Below, piece after piece: positions 42,901 to 49,852 of a stretch of 64,000 nucleotides of DNA (the first letter of the stretch is position 1; each line of letters opens with the position of its first letter). A model generated the notes under the pieces. That model made no database searches, was not told the DNA's origin, and was given only the letters and a program-made list of their open reading frames with translations. A program made the translations under genes and the position numbers. Source of the stretch: JBMYRH01 sp049602155 (GTDB taxonomy: Bacteria > Myxococcota_A > UBA9042 > PHBI01 > JBMYRH01); assembly GCA_049602155.1 (NCBI GenBank), contig JBMYRH010000005.1, positions 186,001 through 250,000 on the forward strand. The letters run 5' to 3'.

Positions 42901-44309
42901 CACCCGGCCACCAGTACACTGAGGATGGCCAATTGGGAGAGGTTCCAGGCGGCGTGAACGAGGATGGGGGCCAGGAGTGAGCCCGAGCGCTCGAAGAGCA
43001 AGCAGAGAGCAAACCCGAGCCCTGTGAGTGGGAACAACAAGTTCAGGTCGAGGTGGACCAGCGCGAAGAGGAAGCCCGTGAGGAGCATCGCTGGCGTCTT
43101 GCCGAGGATGTCTCGCATGTTTCGGTAGAGGAACCCTCGAAAGATGATCTCCTCGAAGATCGGGGCGAACACGACCGCAGAGACTGCGAGCGCTGCGCGT
43201 ACCTCAAAGGAACGATTCTCACTGAAGAGCTCCAGTGCGCCTTGTGTTGAGTTGCTCTCTCCCAACGTCACTGCGCTGAGCAGCGTCCCCGTGATGACCA
43301 AGATGAGCCCTACGCTGAGCCCTCCAATGACCCATGCGACCAGCCCGAGAGGCCCGCCCGAGGACGGACTAAAGCCCAACCTTAGTGGGATCCACAGGAC
43401 GACCATGTCTTGGTCACGGCGCCCCCAGTGTTGAATGAGCCACAGCCCTAGACCTCCTCCGAGGAGGCTCTGCATCGTGACGTTTAAGGCCTGAGACTGT
43501 GGTGTCCCTCCGAGCGCAAGAACCGCTGTCGAGAGGGTGCCAGCCAGTGCGATATGGCCGAGGAACCAGACGATCATCACGCGATGTGTGCTGCCAATGA
43601 TGAAGGGGCTCGGTGCTTCACCGAGCCCGTGCAGACCAGCGCCAGAGAGCGCCCTGCGGACCATGGGCCAGAAGGTGATCAGGAGGCAGCCGAGGAGGCA
43701 GAGCGTGAACCCGAGTCCACCGATGCTGCGGATGGAATTGACGAAGGAGAACGCGTAGGCCTGAGCGTCTTCTTTGGCTTGGTTCCCGATAGAGGGTTCA
43801 CCTCGACGCTCAGCGTCCAGAGCCTTCAGCGAGAGCATCAGCCAGTCGGATCCGCCAGCGCGCTGAATGACGTGATTCAGCGCATCGATTGGCCCCGCGC
43901 GCTTCTTGGCGAGGTCGTCGAGCTGGAGGGCGGCCTTCGAGACCGTTTGAAGCGCCTCTGAAGGGCGTTGAGCGAGTTGATCGAGTGCCTCAAGTGTGTG
44001 GCCGTCACGCTCTACAATGAGCGCGAGCGTCCCGGTGACGAGCAGGTGGTCTGGGGAGGTCAGATCCGAGCGAACAAGCTCATCGAGGACCTCGGTGAGC
44101 ATATCGAGTTCGCCCACGCCCATCTGCTCCCGCAACGTGGGGTACACCTCCATTTGAGCCCGGAATTCAAGCTCTCGTACGGCAGAGATGCTCGCGTGGT
44201 CCGAGCTCCGGGGGGGGCCCGAGTCCGCTAAGAGCGACGCCGCGACGATGACGGCTAAGAAGGTCAGTGCCCAGTCTACGATCGCTTGCCGATCCCACTC
44301 AGGGTTCAT
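42900..44309 (-). CDS. CPBP intramembrane protease (CAAX protease/ABI)
   Basis: 469 residues from the ATG at 44309, the ATGA overlap with the small lipoprotein stop. The N-terminal ~200 residues are a soluble helical domain (one TM at ~10-25, then TPR-like helices). The rest has about eight TM segments. Protease motifs: FAPIFEEIIFRGFLYR (EExxxR), LTGFLFALVHLD (His) and ILVHAAWNL (HxxxN). The three match glutamic-type CPBP proteases, which cleave prenylated or signal-type peptides or act in bacteriocin self-immunity. Inner membrane. The large soluble N-domain is unusual. Confidence 0.85.
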   Translation of the reverse strand: MNPEWDRQAIVDWALTFLAVIVAASLLADSGPPRSSDHASISAVRELEFRAQMEVYPTLREQMGVGELDMLTEVLDELVRSDLTSPDHLLVTGTLALIVERDGHTLEALDQLAQRPSEALQTVSKAALQLDDLAKKRAGPIDALNHVIQRAGGSDWLMLSLKALDAERRGEPSIGNQAKEDAQAYAFSFVNSIRSIGGLGFTLCLLGCLLITFWPMVRRALSGAGLHGLGEAPSPFIIGSTHRVMIVWFLGHIALAGTLSTAVLALGGTPQSQALNVTMQSLLGGGLGLWLIQHWGRRDQDMVVLWIPLRLGFSPSSGGPLGLVAWVIGGLSVGLILVITGTLLSAVTLGESNSTQGALELFSENRSFEVRAALAVSAVVFAPIFEEIIFRGFLYRNMRDILGKTPAMLLTGFLFALVHLDLNLLFPLTGLGFALCLLFERSGSLLAPILVHAAWNLSQLAILSVLVAG

Positions 44310-44521
44310 CGTCGCTCGTCCAGTGTTTCGAGGATCCCACTGCATGTATCGCGAGTGAGCAATTGACGGCGCTCGGGTTCTTGGATCAGCTCACAGCGCT
44401 TTTTGTCGATGTCGTCTTCGCAGACGCGCTGTTCCAGCGTGTCACAAGGGTGCATACAGGCCTGCAACGTCAGGCTGAGGCAGACCAGTGTGGCGAATAG
44501 CGACCTTAGAAACATCTTCAC
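44306..44521 (-). CDS. Small lipoprotein
   Basis: 71 residues. GTG start at 44521 fits an AGGAG 10 bases upstream better than the ATG two codons later. Signal KMFLRSLFATLVCLSLTLQAC, then a 50-residue Cys-containing mature part (CMHPCDTLEQRVCEDDIDKKRC) with four further cysteines besides the lipidated one, probably disulfides. First gene of the CPBP/GMC operon, ATGA-coupled to the protease. It may be the protease substrate or a periplasmic partner. Confidence 0.75.
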   Translation of the reverse strand: MKMFLRSLFATLVCLSLTLQACMHPCDTLEQRVCEDDIDKKRCELIQEPERRQLLTRDTCSGILETLDERR

Positions 44522-44559
44522 AACAGCGCGGCTCCTACGTCCTTCAGCACGTTGGTCCG

Positions 44560-46215
44560 CTATGATGCCGTAAGCCGATCCCTCTGGCCACTTGCACCGT
44601 CTTCAACACCCTCGTCCGTGGTGCGTTGGTGTGCGCTCAGAGCGTGCGCGCCGAGGCGGCTGCGCTCGACGTCCGATGAATAAGCTTCGACTTCTGCAGC
44701 GACCCAAGCTTCGTTGTGACCCAATAATGCTGCCATGTGACGGGCGACGCGCTCGGCGCACGATAGGCCCTGGTCAGGATCACGGAAGAAGAGCTGCAGA
44801 CGTCGCACGAAGGCGTCTTCGAGCCGCTCGGCTTGTTCGTGCAGCACCGTGTAGGAGATCTCGGCCAAGGTGTACGGGAGACCCTCGGCGAGGACCGATG
44901 CTTCCTCGGGGTGAGACGCCCAACGGGCCTGTACCCACGCTGCACCGCTGCCAAAGTGTCGCCAGAGGTGACGCTGGGTGGGGTCGGCTGGCCCCGTCAC
45001 AGGATCGATCTCAGCGGGTAGGTTGGGGTCCAGTGGTACGCGGTGGGTTGTGCAGGGCCCTGCGGTGACGCCATGGGCTTCTTTGAGCTGGGCCAAGGCG
45101 CTGTCCACGACCTCTTCCGCCATCGCGCGGTACGTGGTGAGCTTACCTCCAGCGATGGTCGTGATACCCTTCGGATCGCTGTAAAGCTGGTGCTCGCGGC
45201 TGGTCTTGCCAGGGCTCGCTTCATCGCTTCGGATGAGTGGACGCACACCGGCCCAGGTGCTCCAGACGTCTTCGCCTTGCAGCGCAATTCCGGGGAAGTG
45301 GTAGTTGGCGGTCTCCAGCAAGTAGCTCACGTCATCTGCAGTCGCCCTGACGGAGTCGAAATCTCCGTCAAAGTCGGTGTCCGTCGTCCCGATGTATGTG
45401 GCGTTGAAGAAGGGGACGGCGAAGACCACGCGACCATCTTGGTGCGCGTTCATCACAATCGCGTCGTCAAGCGGCAGGCGCTCGCGATCGACCACGATGT
45501 GGACGCCTTTCGTGGGCCTCAACAGGTGGCCATCTCCGGGGGCACCCTTCAGCAGGTCAGTCCAGGGCCCACCGCAGAACACGATGTGTTTGCACGTCAT
45601 CGCTGCCGAATCACCGGTGAGGCGGTCGGTTAGCTGAGCTCCCACGACCCGATCTCCGTCATAGAGCGGCTCATCAAAGGACACGTAATTGGCGGTGCAG
45701 GCTCCAGCCCGTGCCGCATCGAGTACATTCCCGAGGGTCAGGCGGGCGTCGTCTGTGCGGCAGTCGTAGTACCGCACGCTGCCCATTAGCCCGTCACTCA
45801 GCAGGGAGGGGACATGCTCAAGGGTCTGCGCCTTCTTCAGTCGGCGGTGCCATCGGTAGTTCCGGAATGCGCTCAGGAGGTCGTAGAGCCATAGCCCCAG
45901 CCGAATCTTCCACAGGCGATTCCGGTGCCCTTTATAGACAGGGAAGACAAAGGGGAGAGGCCAGACGAGGTGCGGGTTCAAGCGGCGTTGAACGGCGCGC
46001 TCCCTCAGGGCCTCGAAGACCAAGCCAAACTCGAGGTTCTCCAGGTAGCGCAGTCCGCCATGGACCAGCTTGGAGGAGCGGCTGGAGGTCCCGAATGCGT
46101 AATCGGCCCTCTCGACCAACGCGACCTTGAGGCCGCGCATGGCGGCGTCCCGTGCGACTCCTGCACCGGTGATGCCACCTCCGACCACTAAGAGATCGAA
46201 GGGCTCGGTCATCAT
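44560..46215 (-). CDS. glpD: FAD-dependent glycerol-3-phosphate dehydrogenase
   Basis: 551 residues from the ATG at 46215 (a second ATG follows at once); the longer reading is rejected because TTGACG at 46332 is a promoter -35. FAD-binding LLVVGGGITGAGVARDAAMRG, substrate-binding GTSSRSSKLVHGGLRYLEN, then VRYYDCRTDDARLTLGNVLDAARAGA, the GlpD signature SxRTTDxxRL variants, GGPWTDLL and VWSTWAGVRPLI, and the C-terminal domain (HLWRHFGSGAAWV). Catalyses sn-glycerol 3-phosphate to dihydroxyacetone phosphate, feeding electrons to quinone at the inner membrane. The upstream region carries inverted repeats suitable for a regulator such as GlpR (inference). Confidence 0.95.
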   Translation of the reverse strand: MMTEPFDLLVVGGGITGAGVARDAAMRGLKVALVERADYAFGTSSRSSKLVHGGLRYLENLEFGLVFEALRERAVQRRLNPHLVWPLPFVFPVYKGHRNRLWKIRLGLWLYDLLSAFRNYRWHRRLKKAQTLEHVPSLLSDGLMGSVRYYDCRTDDARLTLGNVLDAARAGACTANYVSFDEPLYDGDRVVGAQLTDRLTGDSAAMTCKHIVFCGGPWTDLLKGAPGDGHLLRPTKGVHIVVDRERLPLDDAIVMNAHQDGRVVFAVPFFNATYIGTTDTDFDGDFDSVRATADDVSYLLETANYHFPGIALQGEDVWSTWAGVRPLIRSDEASPGKTSREHQLYSDPKGITTIAGGKLTTYRAMAEEVVDSALAQLKEAHGVTAGPCTTHRVPLDPNLPAEIDPVTGPADPTQRHLWRHFGSGAAWVQARWASHPEEASVLAEGLPYTLAEISYTVLHEQAERLEDAFVRRLQLFFRDPDQGLSCAERVARHMAALLGHNEAWVAAEVEAYSSDVERSRLGAHALSAHQRTTDEGVEDGASGQRDRLTAS

Positions 46216-46303
46216 GCGTGACAACGCAGCGTCGCGCCGCTGCTGTGCTGCGGGAGGGTTGGGGCCTTTGGCTGGTGCGACGGTGTGACTCTCCACACGG
46301 GGG

Positions 46304-46332
46304 AGCCTACTGAGCCTAACGCACCGCGTCAA
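46304..46332 (-). promoter_or_regulatory. Probable glpD promoter (TTGACG, 17 bases, TAGGCT)
   Basis: Minus strand: TTGACG (46332-46327), a 17-base spacer, then TAGGCT (46309-46304). It lies about 90 bases upstream of the chosen ATG. A perfect TATAAT lies further upstream (46376-46371), but no -35 sits 17 bases before it, so it is less convincing. Confidence 0.55.
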
Positions 46333-46337
46333 CGCAC

Positions 46338-46365
46338 GAATGAGCGAGCAGTGGCGCGCTCATTC
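46338..46365. promoter_or_regulatory. Inverted repeat GAATGAGCG...CGCTCATTC
   Basis: Perfect 9-base arms (46338-46346 and 46357-46365) with a 10-base spacer. Sits just before the glpD promoter and just after TATAAT, as an operator would. Unusually AT-rich in its outer halves compared with the neighbourhood. Confidence 0.55.
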
Positions 46366-46382
46366 TCACGATTATAGGTCCG

Positions 46383-46427
46383 ACGCAAAGGCCCCGGGGT
46401 GTGCGAGACATCCCGGGGCCTTTGCGT
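46383..46427. terminator. Long perfect hairpin, terminator of the small ORF
   Basis: Twenty-base arms (46383-46402 with 46408-46427; one G-U) around loop GCGAG. It starts 18 bases after the stop of the 37-codon ORF on the minus strand. There is no U-tract after it; the stem contains AAAGGCC/GGCCTTT like the other terminator at 21182. It could also be an element protecting RNA ends. Separates the small ORF from glpD. Confidence 0.65.
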
Positions 46428-46445
46428 TGAGCGTATCGATCGCTG

Positions 46446-46559
46446 TTACGAGCGCCGTCCCGGCATCAGGGCGAACATCGCGCCCATTCCCAAGCGCGTA
46501 AGCATCACAGCAGCGCCAACGCCACCGCCAATCGCACCAAATATCGTGAGAGTTTCCAT
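46446..46559 (-). CDS. 37-residue small membrane protein (short ORF)
   Basis: Too short for usual ORF calling, but has GGAG 8 bases before the ATG, a single hydrophobic helix (TLTIFGAIGGGVGAAVMLTRLG), a positively charged end (MPGRRS) and a strong hairpin 18 bases after the TAA. Glycine zipper-like spacing (GAIGGGVGA) would allow helix packing. One TM segment, N-out or N-in not decided. Function unknown; small inner-membrane regulators are a possibility. It lies upstream of glpD on the same strand but is cut off by the hairpin. Confidence 0.55.
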   Translation of the reverse strand: METLTIFGAIGGGVGAAVMLTRLGMGAMFALMPGRRS

Positions 46560-46964
46560 CGTTGCTGCTCCAAGTGAGGTCTCTGGTGAGCCTTGGGATA
46601 CAGCAAGACCTATGCCAGCCGCTGAAGGTGCCCACTTTAGGCATCTTCACCGCGGTTAACGCGTCGAGTGTGCCGCAACTGTGTGTCATCAAAGCCACGA
46701 AGAGCGACGGGCATCCCAGGCCCACCCAGGAGTGTAGGGGGGGCTCAGAGCCTGAGCCAGAAAATCACCTTCATGACGCACAAGTGCTTGTTTTTAATGC
46801 GTCTATGGCCGGGTGTGACGGCTCGTAATGCGCATGGACTTACCGCCTGTCCGCACGGGGAGGCGTGACTTCTCGCTCGATGAGCGGGAGTACACGAGGG
46901 GCCTGGTGGCCAGGTGTCGGTGTCGCTCAATGCAGCACGCAATCATCGGGCGGGCGGGCCCTGG
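46560..46964. other. Gene-poor stretch of 405 bases
   Basis: No ORF with a convincing ribosome site on either strand. Small hairpins only: GGCTCA/TGAGCC (46742-46758) and CCTGG/CCAGG near 46901. It should contain the promoter of the 37-codon ORF at the left end and the 3' end of the zinc-ribbon protein gene at the right. No known RNA recognised. Confidence 0.5.
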
Positions 46965-48878
46965 TTACTCGTCGTCGTCGCCATCGTCGGACTCATCGGC
47001 CTTCGTCTTCTTGCGGTTCGACCGAACCTTCGCTTTCGGTGGGGCAGGGGGGAGCATCTGCTTTGCGAGCGCGACGACTGGCTCCAAGTCTGCTCTCGGG
47101 AGCTTGAGCGTGAGGAACACGTGGTCGTCGTTCCTCTCCAACGCGATGCTGTCGAGTGCAGCGTTAGCCGCCTTAATGGCGACAGGTGGCACGTCACCCC
47201 CGACCTCTTTGATGAGGTTCTTACGCTCAGCCTTGACCATCTCAAGCGTCCCCTTCAGCTCCGTGTGGATGGTGTCGAGGCGCTTAGCGCTGTCGTCGCC
47301 AGTCGCGACGTAGGCCAACTCGATGACGAGCGCGTCATCGGCGTCCAGAGAGACCGCGAGCAGATCGCCTTGTTTGACCGCTTTACCCATCGGAATAGCG
47401 TCCAGCGGGATCTCCTCCGTGAGGGGGCCCTCGACGGGGATGACGGCTCGGATCGCCGCCTTGCCGCGCAGCAGGTTAAACGCAGCCTTTAGTGGCTTGT
47501 TCTTCCGCCATGAGGGGCCCTTTAGCGCACCCTTGAGATCTCTCTCGGTCCCGATGGCGAGCCGCTTGGCCCCGATGATGCCGATCAAGGGGCCGTGTTT
47601 ACCCTCGCTGTAGAAAGTGACCCCCTCGAGCTCCACTGAGGGGGCTTGGAATTCACCCTCCAGGAAGGTCTTCAGTTTCTCTGCCTTCAAGCGCTTGAGG
47701 TCGATGAGGATTAGGGGCGCAAAGTCTTCCGTGTTGGGATCCAGGCCCACCTCGATTCGTTTGAGGTGCTGCAGCTTGACCCCGCTCAGCTCCTCGAAGG
47801 TCACGTACTCGCTTTCGCTCTCAAGCTCAGCGATCACGGCGTCCTCAAAGGCTTCGAACAACCAACTCTTCCAAAGCCTGCTGACTTTGGCTGAGACCAA
47901 CATCTCTGCCGACGCAGGGATCTCCATATCGAGCTCGCCGTTATCGAGCGATTCGTCGTCAGAGTCGCCGTCATCAGACGCACTCTCCGCGACCTTTGAG
48001 GTGCCCTCCGATTCGTCGCCAGACATCGCGAATAAGAGCCCCCCCAACCCGAGGATCAGGGCCACACCGGCTCCAATAAGTGCGGGGAGAGGTAATGACG
48101 AACCACCTGAAGGGGGCGTAGGAGGGCTCCCGTTGTTCGCTTGACTCGAGACCAACGAGGGCGGGGTCAAGCGACCGGTAGGTGGCAGGACGCGACCAGA
48201 TGAACGTGCCTGGTTGGAGGCTGCGGAGCGAGTGTCTGGTGGACTGGCTGACGGCGTGCCGCTCGGTCGAGCGACGGGGGGGCTACCGCGCTCAAGCTCC
48301 GGAGCGGCGGTTGGCGCTTGTGCCGGCGTCGGTGGGGCCGGGGGCGCGGGCTCGTCCTCGTCGTCGAAGAACTCTGGAGGGATATCCATCGCGACCGTTC
48401 GCTCCTCTAGGTCCACCGAAGGGCTCGAGTCATCGCCGCTCAGGTGCGACGGATTAAAGGCGTCAGTCGCTCCCTTGCTCGGTGGAGGCTGCTGGATCGC
48501 TGGTGCGGCTGCTGGTTGACGGCCGACGTCCTCAAGCATGCTCGGATCGAAGGCCGCCGTGCGCTCTTCACTCGGATTAACAGCTGGTGTCGGGGTCTCA
48601 ATCAGCCCCATGGACTCGGGATCAAAGGCCGCTGTTTTCTCCTCTTGCTCGCCGACATTATCCGCCGGAGTGTCGTCGAGCAGTCCCATTGACTCCGGAT
48701 CAAACGCGGCTGTCTTCTCTTCGGAGTCGTCGTCCTCTGGGGGGAGGTCGAACTCGGATGCGTCGAGCGCCATCGTGCGCTCCTCTGAGCCGTCGCTGAC
48801 GGGCCGGATCGTCGCCCCACATTGCGGACAGACGGTTGTGGTTTCGGCGCAATCATGGCCACAGGCTTGGCAGAGCAT
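46965..48878 (-). CDS. Zinc-ribbon membrane protein with EE(K/R)TxAFDP repeats
   Basis: 637 residues. N-terminus is a zinc ribbon (CQACGHDC...CPQCG). Residues ~25-200 are acidic and carry repeated short motifs: EERTMALD, EEKTAAFDP (twice), EERTAAFDP, ATDAFNP, EERTVAMD. They resemble Thr phosphosites of kinase targets read by FHA domains. A Pro/Ser-rich linker, one TM (PALIGAGVALILGLGGLLFAM) and an acidic stretch lead to a ~320-residue mixed C-terminal domain: IPASAEMLVSAKVSRLWKS, LQHLKRIEVGLD, LIGIIGAKRLAIGTERDLKGAL, DHVFLTLKLPRADLE. The tail is Lys/Asp rich. Topology suggests zinc ribbon and motifs in the cytoplasm, the domain outside. Confidence 0.75.
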   Translation of the reverse strand: MLCQACGHDCAETTTVCPQCGATIRPVSDGSEERTMALDASEFDLPPEDDDSEEKTAAFDPESMGLLDDTPADNVGEQEEKTAAFDPESMGLIETPTPAVNPSEERTAAFDPSMLEDVGRQPAAAPAIQQPPPSKGATDAFNPSHLSGDDSSPSVDLEERTVAMDIPPEFFDDEDEPAPPAPPTPAQAPTAAPELERGSPPVARPSGTPSASPPDTRSAASNQARSSGRVLPPTGRLTPPSLVSSQANNGSPPTPPSGGSSLPLPALIGAGVALILGLGGLLFAMSGDESEGTSKVAESASDDGDSDDESLDNGELDMEIPASAEMLVSAKVSRLWKSWLFEAFEDAVIAELESESEYVTFEELSGVKLQHLKRIEVGLDPNTEDFAPLILIDLKRLKAEKLKTFLEGEFQAPSVELEGVTFYSEGKHGPLIGIIGAKRLAIGTERDLKGALKGPSWRKNKPLKAAFNLLRGKAAIRAVIPVEGPLTEEIPLDAIPMGKAVKQGDLLAVSLDADDALVIELAYVATGDDSAKRLDTIHTELKGTLEMVKAERKNLIKEVGGDVPPVAIKAANAALDSIALERNDDHVFLTLKLPRADLEPVVALAKQMLPPAPPKAKVRSNRKKTKADESDDGDDDE

Positions 48879-49071
48879 GGCCCCTCCTCGGTAGCGAGAC
48901 GTCGATTAGCAAAGCAGCGACCACACCGTGTGCGACGAGGATCGATGCATCAATTAGATAGCAAGCGGACAAACGCTCTGACAACCGCACCTCATGTCGG
49001 GCTTAGCCGCTCATCGCGAATGCGACAACGCTCAGACGCAGTCACGCAAGCCGACGTCAGGTTAGCTCAGG

Positions 49072-49347
49072 TTAGCCGTCGACGCGCTCGCGCAGCTCTT
49101 TACCGACCTTGAAGTAAGGTAGGCGCTTCGACTCGACGGACACAGGGCGACCCGTGCGCGGGTTGCGGCCGGTGTAGGGACCGTAGTGCCGAGTCGTGAA
49201 GCTTCCGAACCCTCGAATCTCGACACGCTCGTCGCTCAAGATCGCGTCCGAAATGCAGTCGAAAATCTGACCCACCACGGCATCTGCGGTGCGGCGAGGA
49301 AGATCATGTGATTTGGAGAGCGATTCGACGAGATCGGAACGGTTCAT
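49072..49347 (-). CDS. ihfB: IHF/HU-family DNA-binding protein (IHF-beta-like)
   Basis: 91 residues from the ATG at 49347; a GTG three codons earlier is an alternative, and neither has a clear ribosome site. Shows NRSDLVESLSKSHDLPRRTADAVVGQIFDCISDAIL, then VEIRGFGSFTTRHY (core GFGSF), GRNPRTGRPVSVESKRLPYFKVGKELRERV: the DNA-bending arm with the intercalating Pro in RNPRTG. Acts in nucleoid organisation and as a co-regulator. Preceded by the tRNA gene region (49401-49474). Confidence 0.9.
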   Translation of the reverse strand: MNRSDLVESLSKSHDLPRRTADAVVGQIFDCISDAILSDERVEIRGFGSFTTRHYGPYTGRNPRTGRPVSVESKRLPYFKVGKELRERVDG

Positions 49348-49400
49348 GGGGGTCACCGAAGAAGGGATGTGAGGCAGTTGAGATGCTAGGGGGCCAAGGC

Positions 49401-49474
49401 CGTCCCCGGCAGGATTTGAACCTGCGACCTACCGCTTAGGAGGCGGTCGCTCTATCCAGCTGAGCTACGGGGAC
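49401..49474 (-). tRNA. tRNA-Arg (anticodon CCT)
   Basis: Read on the minus strand, GTCCCCG pairs with CGGGGAC to form the acceptor stem; D-arm GCTC...GAGC with AGCTGGATA; anticodon arm ACCGC-CTCCTAA-GCGGT gives anticodon CCT (codon AGG, Arg); T-arm GCAGG-TTCGAAT-CCTGC. 74 bases including the discriminator G. CCA is not encoded in the genome. Confidence 0.97.
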
Positions 49475-49852
49475 TCAGTCAGGCGGGGGCGGTTTGTAGC
49501 AACTGCTCTTGGACCGGTCAAGACACCTTTCTAGCTGTGAGCGACGTACTGAGCCACATACCCTCCGCCAGAACCTTGAAGGCGATCCTTTGTTCCCCCA
49601 TTTTTGACGACGGGCAGAGCTCCGTTCGTGAGTAAAACTAGGTGCTTAGGGGTGGTGTGGAACTTTCATGAGGCACCCAGTGTCATAGGGAGCGGTAGGG
49701 GGTGCGTGTGTTGGCCCTTGAAACTTCCTTCACCTCCGCCTAGAGTGCCGTCCGCGGCTGAATCCACCCTGGTCCAGCCCTCCGTCCTGAAGCAGCCGTG
49801 CAGTCTCAAAACATGATGCGCGCACGACCGTGAGCAGAGAAGGTTTCCAAGC
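49475..49852. other. Gene-poor stretch of 378 bases upstream of the AgmX-like gene
   Basis: No convincing ORF. Contains promoter-like parts for the tRNA (minus) and the AgmX-like gene (plus), the latter with GAGAAGG about 10 bases before its ATG. No strong inverted repeats seen. Otherwise nothing recognisable. Confidence 0.45.

Noticed and set aside
46371..46376. TATAAT as a glpD promoter -10
   Set aside because: No -35 lies 16-18 bases upstream; the TTGACG/TAGGCT pair nearer the gene is the better candidate.
46372..46725. 117-codon minus-strand ORF over the 37-codon small ORF
   Set aside because: No ribosome site, Trp/Cys-rich nonsense, and runs through the long hairpin; the short ORF is better supported.
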